Shown here piece by piece: positions 8,964-17,647 of a DNA stretch of 64,000 nt. The position numbers and the translations under genes were made by a program. The stretch lies in assembly GCA_016124335.1 (NCBI GenBank), contig WGNX01000006.1, positions 44,794-108,793 on the forward strand, written 5' to 3'. A model generated the notes under the pieces. That model searched no databases. It was not told the DNA's origin and was given only the letters and a program-made list of their open reading frames with translations. Source of the DNA: Alphaproteobacteria bacterium. GTDB taxonomy: Bacteria; Pseudomonadota; Alphaproteobacteria; CACIAM-22H2. Position 1 is the first letter of the stretch. Each line of letters starts with the position of its first letter.

Positions 8964-10568
8964 ATGCTCAGCACGCCGCGCGGCTTTCGCGGAATGGCGA
9001 CGGCCCCCCACCACCTCGCCTCGCAGGCCGGGCTCGACGTGCTGCGCGAAGGCGGCAACGCGCTCGAGGCGATGATCGCGATGGCGGCCACGATCCCGGT
9101 CGTCTACCCGCACATGAACGCGATCGGCGGCGACGGCTTCTGGCTGGTCGACGGCGGCGACGGCAGGCCCGTGGGCATCGATGCGTGCGGGGCGGCGGCC
9201 GCCGCCATCTCGCCCGCTTGGTACGCGAAGCGGGGCCACAGGACGATCCCTTCGCGCGGGGCCCTTGCCGCAAACACTGTTGCCGGTACGGTTTCCGGCT
9301 GGGGTGCGGCGTTCGAGCTGTCGCGCACGATGGGCGGGAAACTGCCGCTCGCGCGCCTCGTGGAGCCGGCGGCGTGGTTTGCCGGGAACGGCTTTGCCGT
9401 GACCGAAAGCCAGACGCGCTTCACCGCGGAAAAGCGCGCCGAATGCGAGGCCGCACCGGGCTTCGCGGCGGCCTTCCTGCCGGGCGGGAAGGTGCCGCAG
9501 CCGGGCGAACGCTTCGTGCAGGCGGCCCTTGGGGCCACGCTGAAGCGCATCGGCCGCGAGGGCACGGAGAGCTTCTATCGCGGCGCTTTGGCCCAAGCCA
9601 TCGCCGCCGACCTTTCGCGCGCGGGCAGCCCGGTCAGCCTCGACGATTATCGCCGGCACAAGGCCAAGGTCGTCACGCCGCTGACCGTGGGCGTGCCCGG
9701 CGCGCGGCTCTGGAACATGACGCCGCCCACGCAGGGGCTGGCGGCCCTGCTGATCCTCGCGCTGTTCGCGCGCTTCAAGCCGGAAAGCTGCGAAGGCCCG
9801 GCCTATGTGCACGCGCTGGTCGAAGCCACGAAGCTCGCCTTCCGCGTGCGCGACCGGCACGTGAAGGACCCGGCGTACATGGATGTCGATCCGCAGAGCC
9901 TGCTTTCCGAAGCGCGCATCGCAAGGCTCGCGGCCGAGTTCGATCCGCATCTCGCCGCCCCGTGGCCGCAACCGCCCAGGAAGGGCGACACGATCTGGAT
10001 GGGCTGCATCGACGGCGAAGGCCGCATGGCGAGCTTCATCCAGTCGATCTACTGGGAGTTCGGCTCGGCCGTCGTGGGCGACGAGACCGGCATCCTGTTC
10101 CAGAACCGCGGCACCTCGTTCTCGCTGGAAAAGGGCGCGCCGCAGGAACTGGCCGCCGGCCGCAAGCCGTTCCACACGCTCAACCCCGCGATGGCGCGCT
10201 TTGCCGACGGGCGCGGCATGGTCTACGGCACGATGGGCGGCGACGGCCAGCCGCAGACGCAAGGCATGGTCTTTTCGCGCTACGCCTTCTACGGCATGAC
10301 GCCGCAGCAGGCGGTGACCGCCCCGCGCTGGCTGCTGGGCCGCACATGGGGCACCGCGACCACGAAGCTGCGGCTGGAAAGCCGCTTCCGCGCCGGCACG
10401 ATCGCGGCCCTGCGCGGGATGGGCCATGATCTCGAAGTGGCGGCCGACTTCACCGACCTGATGGGCCATGCCGGCATGATCGTGCGCACGCCCGGCAAGG
10501 GCGATGCGCCTGCGCTGCTGGAAGGCGCCACCGACCCGCGCAGCGACGGTCAGGTCGCCGTTTTCTGA
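8964..10568 (+). CDS. Gamma-glutamyltransferase-family Ntn hydrolase (HpxW/YwrD-like)
   Basis: A 534-residue member of the gamma-glutamyltransferase superfamily without a signal peptide. The expected processing threonine is in GDTIWMGCIDGEG (Thr343), followed by SFIQSIYWEFGSAVV and a closing HTLNPAM...MGGDGQPQ block. This DTIWMG form is the one I associate with oxamate amidohydrolase/YwrD-type proteins rather than classical glutathione hydrolase, whose site is TTH. The substrate cannot be settled from sequence. The ATG follows an AAAGGCAAG-type purine stretch. Confidence 0.8.
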   Translation: MLSTPRGFRGMATAPHHLASQAGLDVLREGGNALEAMIAMAATIPVVYPHMNAIGGDGFWLVDGGDGRPVGIDACGAAAAAISPAWYAKRGHRTIPSRGALAANTVAGTVSGWGAAFELSRTMGGKLPLARLVEPAAWFAGNGFAVTESQTRFTAEKRAECEAAPGFAAAFLPGGKVPQPGERFVQAALGATLKRIGREGTESFYRGALAQAIAADLSRAGSPVSLDDYRRHKAKVVTPLTVGVPGARLWNMTPPTQGLAALLILALFARFKPESCEGPAYVHALVEATKLAFRVRDRHVKDPAYMDVDPQSLLSEARIARLAAEFDPHLAAPWPQPPRKGDTIWMGCIDGEGRMASFIQSIYWEFGSAVVGDETGILFQNRGTSFSLEKGAPQELAAGRKPFHTLNPAMARFADGRGMVYGTMGGDGQPQTQGMVFSRYAFYGMTPQQAVTAPRWLLGRTWGTATTKLRLESRFRAGTIAALRGMGHDLEVAADFTDLMGHAGMIVRTPGKGDAPALLEGATDPRSDGQVAVF

Positions 10569-10975
10569 GCCCGACCGGCGACGGCAAGGGCGACGACAGG
10601 CGACGTAACCTGTTTAAGCCGCTGATAATCAAAGATGGTAACGTGTCGCCATCGACGTTCGGCAACCGCTACATTCGCGGGACCGGACGCGCCGGTCCGC
10701 CCGCCGGAAGGCTTGCGCCCGCCGAGGCCGATAAACACTTATTCACCAGTTCAAAGAGCCCATCCGGCATCGGGCCGGAATAGGAATAAATATAGCATTT
10801 CGATTCTGCAATTTCAAGGCGAACGGGTATCCGGCATGCACGCCCGCGCGGCGGGCCGGATTGACACGCGATGTGCCGAAATGGCACAAGATGCCTACCG
10901 AGGCTTCGGGGCGCGAACCGGCGCCGTATGGCGTACTTGCCCGGCAATCGCCGGGCTAGCCCCCGAGGCCGCCCT
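10569..10975. other. Intergenic stretch with a foldable 69-base element
   Basis: No convincing gene. The middle (about 10735-10830) is visibly richer in A+T than the surroundings. A TTGACA hexamer at 10861-10866 precedes a sequence at 10902-10970 whose ends pair over ten bases (GGCTTCGGGG with CCCCGAGGCC) and which holds an inner hairpin GCCCGGC-aatc-GCCGGGC. This could be a small RNA or simply the 3' structure of the minus-strand DUF3800 gene that ends at its border. Confidence 0.4.
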
Positions 10976-11587
10976 TCACCTGAAGTCCCAGATATCCGCG
11001 ATTTTCGGCGCGAGCATCATGCGCCAGCGCCGCGCATCCGCACGATCGGTCCGGTAGGAGCGGGCGATCGCGCCGGTGCACATGTCGACGAGCTGGATCA
11101 GGTTGTCGCGCCGCGAATCGGCGAAGCGGACCTTCGCGATCCTGTTTCCCGCCAATTGGCGGCGAAGATAGCCGGCAAGCGCATTGCGAAATTCACGGTC
11201 GCCGCTGCCGTCGATCTTGACGGTGGCGCCCGAAAGCCGGCCGCCATCGTGGCGCAGGAGCAACCGGACGACATAGTTGTAGAAATAGTCGTCGTCCGTC
11301 CGCAGCCGCGTGCTGTGGATCCTGGCCTTGTCGACGCACAGTGCCCGCACCGTAAATGGATGGGGTGCCAGGGCGGTGAAAAAGCCGTCGCGCGCCGCGT
11401 CGGAAACCTTGGAGAATTTGAATTCGGGCTTCACCCGCAGGGTCGTGCGCGCCGCGGCAACGGCGGCGCTCGCGCGCTCGGCCACATCGAACGTATCGAA
11501 AATCACCATCGCGACGACGAAATTGGCGGACGATCCGCGATCCAGCTTGAAGCCGGTACATCCGCTTTCGTCGATGAGAACAAGCAT
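10976..11587 (-). CDS. DUF3800 domain protein
   Basis: A 203-residue protein starting MLVLIDESGCTGF, the hallmark N-terminus of DUF3800, with later acidic positions (VDKARIH, KIDGSGDREF, FADSRRDNLIQLVDM) matching the RNase H-like plan of that family. DUF3800 proteins are uncharacterised, often found singly in variable regions. The ATG was placed directly before the LIDESG strand; a frame extension of 30 codons upstream has no family similarity and no better ribosome site. Confidence 0.75.
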   Translation of the reverse strand: MLVLIDESGCTGFKLDRGSSANFVVAMVIFDTFDVAERASAAVAAARTTLRVKPEFKFSKVSDAARDGFFTALAPHPFTVRALCVDKARIHSTRLRTDDDYFYNYVVRLLLRHDGGRLSGATVKIDGSGDREFRNALAGYLRRQLAGNRIAKVRFADSRRDNLIQLVDMCTGAIARSYRTDRADARRWRMMLAPKIADIWDFR

Positions 11588-11767
11588 CGTGCCGTACCGG
11601 AATGCGGTGACGGCCGACGGGCGCGGCACCGGAAGGAAGACCGCGGTGCATCCTAAGGAAGAAATCAGCATCGTCAATAATCGGAAAGGGTGATCCGGCT
11701 TCTTCGCTCGGCCCTTGCGGGCGGGCTTCGCGTTCTCGCGCGCCGGCCCTGATCGCCGCAGCGGTTT

Positions 11768-12280
11768 TCAGAATATTCCCGAATTCGCGGGGCGGATCGC
11801 GTTGCCTTTCGCGTCGCGATACTGCGAGCCGTACATGACGATCATCTCCACCTCCGGCGCGCCCGACGACAACGGCAGGAACAGGCGCTCGGGCGTGTAG
11901 GAAACGCCATCGGCGCAGATCGCGAGGTCGTTACGATAGCTGGGCGCCCGCGTCCGGCAGACCGTGCGCAGCGTCTCGAGCGCGAAGGAACGGTCCGCCG
12001 TGATGGCCGCCTGCGACACGCGCCCCGCCGTCAGTTCGCCGGGCACGCCGTCGACCACGCGCGTGCCGAACAGGCGGTAGGCGAAATCGTGGCCGTCGGG
12101 CAGTGCCGCCGGCAGCACGTCGTAGAGCACCAGCCAGCCCAGCCACGGCTTCAACTCGTCGATCGCGAAATCGGCGCGCGCGGGCATGGTGCGATCGCCG
12201 CGCTTGGCTTCCCACAGCGCGTAGAGGCGCGCATGGAGCGGGCTGCAGGCGGCAAGGAAGGCGGGTGGCTGCGGTGGCAT
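11768..12280 (-). CDS. PAS_5-type sensory domain protein
   Basis: A 170-residue stand-alone protein of the alphaproteobacterial PAS_5 type. Recognisable parts: LYALWEAKRGDRTMPARADF, then LKPWLGWLVLYDV, then FAYRLFGTRVVDG, and a final strand with MIVMYGSQY. It has no output domain, so it may act by protein contact or ligand binding. Two other genes of this kind occur at 17.6-18.8 kb; they are closer to each other than to this one. Confidence 0.75.
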   Translation of the reverse strand: MPPQPPAFLAACSPLHARLYALWEAKRGDRTMPARADFAIDELKPWLGWLVLYDVLPAALPDGHDFAYRLFGTRVVDGVPGELTAGRVSQAAITADRSFALETLRTVCRTRAPSYRNDLAICADGVSYTPERLFLPLSSGAPEVEMIVMYGSQYRDAKGNAIRPANSGIF

Positions 12281-12435
12281 GGGCGACCCTGCGCGGAAGA
12301 TCCGATCCTATCGTTTCGGCCGACCCAGGCAAAGCTTGCGCGGCGATTGGATGCGAAAATGGAAACATCATTGACGAATGCAGGCCGTGCATTCGACCCG
12401 GCGAAGTCGTCCCTTCCCGATCCCCGCGGCACCCG

Positions 12436-12470
12436 ACGAAAAAGCCCCGGTCTTCCGGCCGGGGCTTTCG
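12436..12470 (-). terminator. Rho-independent terminator, probably bidirectional
   Basis: AAAGCCCCGG and CCGGGGCTTT form a ten-base stem with an eight-base loop. Read on the minus strand it is followed by a run of five T, directly after the lipoprotein gene. The plus-strand reading ends CTTTCGCGTTTC, so it may also stop plus-strand transcription. Confidence 0.8.
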
Positions 12471-12494
12471 CGTTTCAGGTGCTGCCGCGAAGCG

Positions 12495-13751
12495 TCAGCG
12501 CACGTAGACGTGGACCTCGTTCGAGGTCGCCTGTCCCGACGTGGTGGTGGACAGCGTCATGCGCTGGGCCGGCAGGCCCATGTCGGAGAGCGAGCGCATC
12601 ACCGTTTCCGCCTGGCGGCGGGCGGTGGTCGCGGCAAGTGCCGCCTGGCTCTGGCCGCCGCGCGAGGGGGCGACGGCGACGAGATCGAAGTTCGCGTTGG
12701 GCGCACGTTCCAGCGCGCGGCTGACGGCGGTGTAGAGCGCCTGCTCGTAAGCCGGGTTCGCGCGGTCGAAGCGGATCACGACGAGCGGGCGGCGGCCGGC
12801 CGCACCCTGCGCGGGGTTGGCGGCCTGCGGCTGCTGGCCGGGCGCCACGCCCAGGATCGCCGGGCTGCCGTCGGCCGGGGCCACGTTCGTGAAGGCGCGG
12901 TTGTTGAGGCCCGAGCCGAACAGTTCGCCGTTGCGGATGGCCAGCGACAGCGCGTTGAGGTTCGAACGCTCGCGCGCGGCATAGGTCGACTGGCGGCCGA
13001 TATCCTCGTTGAGTTCGTTGAGCAGCCGGTCGATCGACACGACCGTGCGGTTCACCTCGTCCTCGACCGAGGCGAGTGCACGATGGTCTTCCTCGACCGC
13101 ACCCGAAAGCGAATAGGCCGCGCGCGTGGAGTCGAGCAGGAAGGCCGCCATCGCGGCATCGGAGGAAACCTGGCTCGACAACTGCGAGAGGCGGCCGATC
13201 TCGGCCGACAGGCGGTCGAGCTCGCCCGCGGCCTGCGTCCACTGCGCCTGCAGGATCGGGTTGCCCGGCGTCGTGCCCACCTGGAGGCGGGCATTGATGC
13301 CGGCGACGAGGTTGAAATAGCGCTGCGCGGTGGCGACCGTGTCGGCGCGCATCTGCTGGATGGCGCCCGCGCGCTGCGCGACCGCCCCCTGCAGGTTGGT
13401 CAATTCGGTGCGCATCTGCTGGGCGCGCTGGCCGACGGCCGTCATCTGGCCGCCGGGCAGGCGGCCGGTGTCGGGTGCGCCGATGGCACCCGTGGTGCGC
13501 GACGGGGCCGGGGCCGGGGCGGCGGACGTGCCGCCCTGCGCCTGCACTTCCGCCTTCGAGGGCGGGATTTCCTGGCGGACAGGCTCGGCCTTCGCGGCCG
13601 ACGATGACGAGCCGCCGAGCGAGGGCCACAGCGCCTCGCTCATGTAGTTGCAGCCGGAGAGCGACAGCGCGAGGACCGCGGCGATGCCGACATTCCGCCA
13701 CGGCAGGGTGCGCGCGGCGTGGGGAAGCGGGAGGGCGGTCGGTTCGATCAT
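12495..13751 (-). CDS. Coiled-coil outer-membrane or periplasmic lipoprotein
   Basis: A 418-residue protein with a basic N-terminus, hydrophobic segment VGIAAVLALSLSGC and a lipobox (LSGC), so it should be lipidated and exported. The next part is low complexity (Ser/Ala/Pro), followed at about residues 120-260 by a long helical, Gln/Arg/Glu-rich stretch likely to form a coiled coil. The C-terminal 100 residues (VVIRFDRANPAYEQALYTAV, then ALERAPNANFDLVAVAP) resemble the alpha/beta organisation of OmpA-like peptidoglycan-binding domains, but the diagnostic motif is not clear. Function unknown; envelope integrity is a reasonable guess. Confidence 0.7.
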   Translation of the reverse strand: MIEPTALPLPHAARTLPWRNVGIAAVLALSLSGCNYMSEALWPSLGGSSSSAAKAEPVRQEIPPSKAEVQAQGGTSAAPAPAPSRTTGAIGAPDTGRLPGGQMTAVGQRAQQMRTELTNLQGAVAQRAGAIQQMRADTVATAQRYFNLVAGINARLQVGTTPGNPILQAQWTQAAGELDRLSAEIGRLSQLSSQVSSDAAMAAFLLDSTRAAYSLSGAVEEDHRALASVEDEVNRTVVSIDRLLNELNEDIGRQSTYAARERSNLNALSLAIRNGELFGSGLNNRAFTNVAPADGSPAILGVAPGQQPQAANPAQGAAGRRPLVVIRFDRANPAYEQALYTAVSRALERAPNANFDLVAVAPSRGGQSQAALAATTARRQAETVMRSLSDMGLPAQRMTLSTTTSGQATSNEVHVYVR

Positions 13752-14130
13752 TTGCGTGTCGTGTCGTCGGCTGGGCGGTCGCAACGATGGGCCTTGAGAG
13801 CTACGCAAGAGCGGGTGAGCTACGCAAGATCAGGGCCGGAATCGGACTCGCACGGTTTCAAGGCGGCAGGCCCGGCGCAGGGCGCCTTGTCGGACGCTCA
13901 TGCCGGACCCGTCGTTTTTGGATACGGGCGGCGGATCGTAACCAAGCACTCCCCCCGGCACAAGGCGGAAATCGCGGCCTTTTTCCACAGGGTTGCACGA
14001 TTTTCCGACCCCTGTGGCAAGCTCCGCGCAGCCCCCGCCGCAGCGTGCCTTTAGCGCTTGCGCGACCCCGGTCGATCCACTAGTGTCCGCGCCCGTTGCC
14101 GGAGGGCGTGCCCTCCGCCGCACGACAAGC
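13752..14130. other. Intergenic region upstream of tRNA-Arg
   Basis: No gene seen. It contains an inverted repeat CCACAGGG (13985-13992) and CCCTGTGG (14010-14017) separated by 17 bases; the left arm lies in TTTTCCACA, one base from a DnaA box. The right end holds the tRNA promoter. Whether the repeat is an operator is unknown. Confidence 0.35.
14058..14086 (+). promoter_or_regulatory. Putative promoter of tRNA-Arg
   Basis: TTGCGC, 17 bases, TAGTGT. The start would lie about 38 bases before the mature tRNA. The -10 is imperfect, so confidence is moderate. Confidence 0.45.
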
Positions 14131-14207
14131 GCGCCCGTAGCTCAACTGGATAGAGCATCAGACTACGGATCTGAGGGTTAGGAGTTCGAATCTCTTCGGG
14201 CGCGCCA
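14131..14207 (+). tRNA. tRNA-Arg, anticodon ACG
   Basis: A 77-base cloverleaf with acceptor arms GCGCCCG and CGGGCGC, discriminator G and an encoded CCA. The anticodon stem-loop CAGAC-TACGGAT-CTG carries ACG at 14165-14167, and the T arm contains GTTCGAATC. Adenosine 34 would be converted to inosine to read CGN codons. Confidence 0.97.
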
Positions 14208-14289
14208 TTCTTCCCCCCGCGTTTCAGTCTCGCCGCCGCCGATCCGCTGACCGTCCGACGCATCTGGCGGCAATATCCCGTGTCCGCCC

Positions 14290-14295
14290 TATACT
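14290..14295 (+). promoter_or_regulatory. -10 element of MFS gene, possibly leaderless
   Basis: TATACT lies only seven bases before the ATG of the MFS gene, which would put the transcription start at or next to the start codon. No good -35 hexamer is seen at 17 bases. Confidence 0.45.
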
Positions 14296-14302
14296 CGCGC
14301 CC

Positions 14303-15445
14303 ATGATTGCGGCAGGCGGCGGCGCGGTCCGCGCGCGGATAGTCCAGGGCTTCTTCCTCCACGGCGCGATCACGGGCACGTTGCCCACGCGCATTCCCGA
14401 TTTCCAGCTGGCCCTCGGCCTCGACGAATCCGCCCTTGGCCTTGCGCTGATGGGGGCGCCCATCGGCGCGTTCGCCAGCTACGCGATGGTGGCCCGGCTG
14501 GTCGAGACGGCGGGCACGCGGAAGGTGCTGCTGTGGAGCTTCGTGCTGGTGACGCTCACCGCCGGCCTGATGAATTTCGCGGGCAGCGGCCCGGCGATGT
14601 TCGCCGTGCTGCTCGTGAACGGCGCGCTCTCCTCGGCCTCGAACATCACGATCAATTTCGAGGCGGACCGTGTCGAGGCGTCGACCGATGCCCGCATCAT
14701 GAACCGCTGCCATGGCATCTGGAGCATCGGCTATTTCCTTTCCTCCGCGTTCAACGGCGCCATCCGGGGTGCGGGCGTCGATCCGGCGATCCATCTCTGG
14801 GGGGCCGCCCCGGTCTTCGTCGGCGCGACGCTGCTGCTGCTGGCACCCATGGTCGAATGCCCGGCGCGGCCGGGGGCCTCGGCATCCGGCCGGTCGAAAT
14901 TCGCGCTGCCCACGCTTGCCCTGCTGGCGCTCGTCGCGTTCGGGCTGACCGCGACCCTTCTGGAAGGTTCGGCGCGCGTGTGGGCGACGATCTATCTGCG
15001 CGACGTTTTCGGCGTGCCGGCCGCCGTGCAGTCCGCCGCCCTGCCGGCGATGATCCTGACGATGGCAAGCGTGCGGCTGATCGGCGACCGCTGGATCGAC
15101 CGGCTCGGCCCGCGCCGCGTGGCGGGCATGGCGGTCGCCACCGCGGGTCTGGGGATCGCCGTCGTCGTGTTCGCCGGCAATCCCTATGTCGTGATCCTGG
15201 GTTTCGCGATCGCGGGCCTGGGGGCGGGCATTCCCTATCCGCTGATGATGTCGGCGGCCGCACGCCTCGGCGACCGGCCGGCGGCCGAGAACATGGCCGC
15301 GGTGGCGCTGACGATGCAGGTCGTCATGCTCGTCTCGCCGATGGTCTTCGGCGCCATCGCGAACGGGTTTGGCGTGCGCGCGGCGTTCGCCTGCCTGCTG
15401 CCGCTGTTCGCATTGAGCTGGATGATGTCGCGGCGGCTTTCCTGA
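14303..15445 (+). CDS. MFS transporter
   Basis: A 380-residue major facilitator protein with about twelve hydrophobic segments, loop 2-3 of the type LVETAGTRKVLLW and a second-half repeat GDRWIDRLGPRRVAGM, the standard MFS D-R-G signature. It resembles the sugar/FucP-like or NagP-like branch (NITINFEADRVEAS, RCHGIWSIGYFLSS are typical of YbjJ-like members), so YbjJ-type MFS is the best subfamily guess. Substrate unknown. Convergent with the solute-binding gene that follows. Confidence 0.8.
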   Translation: MIAAGGGAVRARIVQGFFLHGAITGTLPTRIPDFQLALGLDESALGLALMGAPIGAFASYAMVARLVETAGTRKVLLWSFVLVTLTAGLMNFAGSGPAMFAVLLVNGALSSASNITINFEADRVEASTDARIMNRCHGIWSIGYFLSSAFNGAIRGAGVDPAIHLWGAAPVFVGATLLLLAPMVECPARPGASASGRSKFALPTLALLALVAFGLTATLLEGSARVWATIYLRDVFGVPAAVQSAALPAMILTMASVRLIGDRWIDRLGPRRVAGMAVATAGLGIAVVVFAGNPYVVILGFAIAGLGAGIPYPLMMSAAARLGDRPAAENMAAVALTMQVVMLVSPMVFGAIANGFGVRAAFACLLPLFALSWMMSRRLS

Positions 15446-15464
15446 ACGGGCATCGGCGCGAAGT

Positions 15465-16142
15465 TCAGCGGTCGAGTGCCAGTGCGGGATCTTCGCCCAT
15501 GCGGGCAAGGCTGTCGCGCACGAAACCGGCGGCGAGAAGTTCGCCGAGCCGTGCGTCGATCCATCCGGCCTTCGCCGCATCGCGCCGCGGCACGGCGACC
15601 GCCTGGCGGATTTTCATGAACGGCTCGGCGACCACGCGGAAGGCCGGGTTCTCGCGCACGAACTGCGCGGCGGGCTGGCCGATCGAGGCCCCGGCATCGA
15701 GATTGTCGCGCGCGATGCCGGTCAGCACCGCGGCCGAAGTGGGGTAGCGCACGAATTCCGCCTTCGCGAAGGTGCGCGAAAGATGAAGATCGTAGGCCGC
15801 ACCGTCGCCCACGCCGATGCGCGCCCCCGCCCGGTCGAGATCGCCGGGCGCGGTCGCGGCCGAGCCCTGCGGCACGACGAACACGCCCGCGATTTCCAGA
15901 TATGGCCGCGTGAAGGTGATCGTCTCGGCACGCTTGGGATCGCCCGCGAGGAACGCGATGTCCCAGACATCCGCGCCCGCGCAATCGACGATCTTGCCCG
16001 CCGCTTCGAAGGGGACAAGCGTGCAGGCCTCGCCCGACCGGCGCGCGAATTCGCGCGCGAGGTCGACGGTCACGCCAGACAGCGTGCCGTCGGGCGCGCG
16101 CCTTGCCAGCACCGGGTTTCCGTGGTTGATCGCCGCGCGCAT
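15465..16142 (-). CDS. Family 3 solute-binding-like protein without signal peptide
   Basis: A 225-residue protein of the amino-acid-type periplasmic binding fold: NHGNPVLARRAPDGTLSGVTVDLAREFARR at the start, the ligand-site style DIAFLAGDPKRAETITFTRPYLE, then GARIGVGDGAAYDLHLSR. Its odd feature is that the fold begins at residue 1; no signal peptide or lipobox precedes it and the start lies one base from the stop of the lysE-type gene. Either it works in the cytoplasm as a ligand sensor or the true start is lost. It ends the minus-strand operon with the LysE-type exporter. Confidence 0.7.
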   Translation of the reverse strand: MRAAINHGNPVLARRAPDGTLSGVTVDLAREFARRSGEACTLVPFEAAGKIVDCAGADVWDIAFLAGDPKRAETITFTRPYLEIAGVFVVPQGSAATAPGDLDRAGARIGVGDGAAYDLHLSRTFAKAEFVRYPTSAAVLTGIARDNLDAGASIGQPAAQFVRENPAFRVVAEPFMKIRQAVAVPRRDAAKAGWIDARLGELLAAGFVRDSLARMGEDPALALDR

Positions 16143-16143
16143 G

Positions 16144-16803
16144 TCAGCCCGCCGCAGCGACCGCGATTTCGCGGCGCACCTCGTCGGCGAGTTTCGCGCC
16201 CAGCGCAACCATCACCGCGCCCGCGAACGCATCAAGCCGGCGCGCGAAGCGCAGATAGTTCTGCCGCGCCACGCCGGTCGAAAAGGCCAGCGCCACGGTG
16301 CCGTACCACAGCGCCGACTGCACGGTGATGATCGCCACGATCGCGCCGTGCACCCACAAGGGTGCATGCGGCGGCACGGCGACGAGGAAGGCGGATGTCC
16401 AGAACACCGCCGATTTCGGATTGCTGAGCGTCGTCAGCAGGCCTGCCGCGAAGGGCCGTCGGCCGCCCAGCGGCGGGCGCGGCAGGGCGCTGCCGGATAT
16501 CGCACCGGTCGCGCGCCGGTGCGCCATCAGCATCCGCACGCCGACATAGACGAGATAGGCCGCGCCTGCGATGCGCAGGAGCCGGTAGAGCCAGCCCGCT
16601 TCCAGCAGCACCGCACCGAAGCCCCACAGGCTCAGCGTCACCCAGACGAGCGTCGCGGCGACGACGCCCGCCGTCGCGCGCAGGCCGGCGCCGCGCGAAT
16701 TCGTCGCTGAAACCCAGCTCACGACCACCGTGTTGGGGCCGGGCAGCATCGCCATCAGCAGATGCATGCCCGCAAGCGTCAGCAGCGTCGGTGCGAATTC
16801 CAT
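16144..16803 (-). CDS. LysE/RhtB family amino-acid exporter
   Basis: A 219-residue inner-membrane protein with the LysE signature MLPGPNTVVVSW near residue 20 and LTTLSNPKSAVFW around 125-137, plus five to six hydrophobic helices. Members export amino acids such as lysine, threonine or homoserine. The start ATG lies four bases after the stop of the isoaspartyl-methyltransferase-like gene, indicating one operon. Confidence 0.88.
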   Translation of the reverse strand: MEFAPTLLTLAGMHLLMAMLPGPNTVVVSWVSATNSRGAGLRATAGVVAATLVWVTLSLWGFGAVLLEAGWLYRLLRIAGAAYLVYVGVRMLMAHRRATGAISGSALPRPPLGGRRPFAAGLLTTLSNPKSAVFWTSAFLVAVPPHAPLWVHGAIVAIITVQSALWYGTVALAFSTGVARQNYLRFARRLDAFAGAVMVALGAKLADEVRREIAVAAAG

Positions 16804-16807
16804 CCTG

Positions 16808-17647
16808 CTACCTTTCGATTTCCCGGCTCGAGAACCATATGTCGGAATGGATCGCAAGGGCAGTGCCGTCGGGGGCGCGCTCGCGGGTGCGCCAGATCGA
16901 CCTGACGCGCCAGGCCTCGTCGGGGCCGGGCACGCGCACGGCTTCGGCGGGTGGCGAGCCCGCGCACGCGATGAACCATGAAGGCATCAGCGCCCTCGCC
17001 GCGATGCCGTTTTCGCGCCGCCCGAGTAGCACGGCAAGGCCGACATCCGGTGACGGCCGCCACGGGAAGATCGCGCGCGCGCCGGGCAGAAGTGCGTCCA
17101 GCCATGCGACCGGCGGGGCCGCCACGCCCGCGTTGACGTAGAGGACGTCGCACGCGGGGATCGCGACGCGCGTGGCGTCTTCGTTGCGGATCTCGATGTC
17201 GCCTGTTGCTGCGAGCGAACGCCGCGCGCGCCCGGCAAGGTCGGGCTCGAATTCGTAGCCAAAGACGCGCCCGCCGGGCCGCACGAGTTCGCCGAGGATG
17301 GCGGTGTAATAGCCCGTGCCCGCACCCACCTGCACGACGGTTTCGCCGGGCTGCGGGCGCACCGCGCCGATCCAGGCCGCGTGAAGTGCGGGTTCGCCGT
17401 TGTTGATGCCGCGCACGCGGTCGAGCACGACAAGGACGTTGCGGTAGAGCTCGCTTGCATCGAGGACGGGCCGCTCGACCAGCCGGCCGCCCGCGATCAC
17501 GCGCCAGGGCGGCGGCCCGAGAAAATCCTCGCGGGGCACCTTGGCGAACGCGGCTTCGATGCGCGCGTCGCCGCCGCCCGCCGCGGCCATTTCGCGCGCA
17601 TAGCGCCGCCGCGCGGCTTCGACTATTTCGCTATTGGGTCGAGCCAT
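16808..17647 (-). CDS. Protein-L-isoaspartate O-methyltransferase-like protein
   Basis: A 279-residue SAM-dependent methyltransferase with the PCMT plan: IEAAFAKVPREDFLG, then a region before the SAM site where the usual Ser-x-Ser active site is replaced by RGINNGEPALHA, then VVQVGAGTGYYTAILGELV and the strand IFPW. PCMT repairs isoaspartyl residues, but replacement of the usual ISQP motif means this may be a divergent member with another substrate. Its start overlaps the preceding PAS gene by 25 bases. Confidence 0.75.
   Translation of the reverse strand: MARPNSEIVEAARRRYAREMAAAGGGDARIEAAFAKVPREDFLGPPPWRVIAGGRLVERPVLDASELYRNVLVVLDRVRGINNGEPALHAAWIGAVRPQPGETVVQVGAGTGYYTAILGELVRPGGRVFGYEFEPDLAGRARRSLAATGDIEIRNEDATRVAIPACDVLYVNAGVAAPPVAWLDALLPGARAIFPWRPSPDVGLAVLLGRRENGIAARALMPSWFIACAGSPPAEAVRVPGPDEAWRVRSIWRTRERAPDGTALAIHSDIWFSSREIER

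Noticed and set aside
10669..10947. Minus-strand frame of 92 codons between the HpxW-like and DUF3800 genes
   Set aside because: No ribosome site, no recognisable domain, and it would lie across the 10902-10970 stem region.
13981..14017. Replication origin-like DnaA boxes before tRNA-Arg
   Set aside because: Only one near-match (TTTTCCACA) and one poor inverted match; too few for an origin, and no dnaA, dnaN or AT-rich unwinding region is present.
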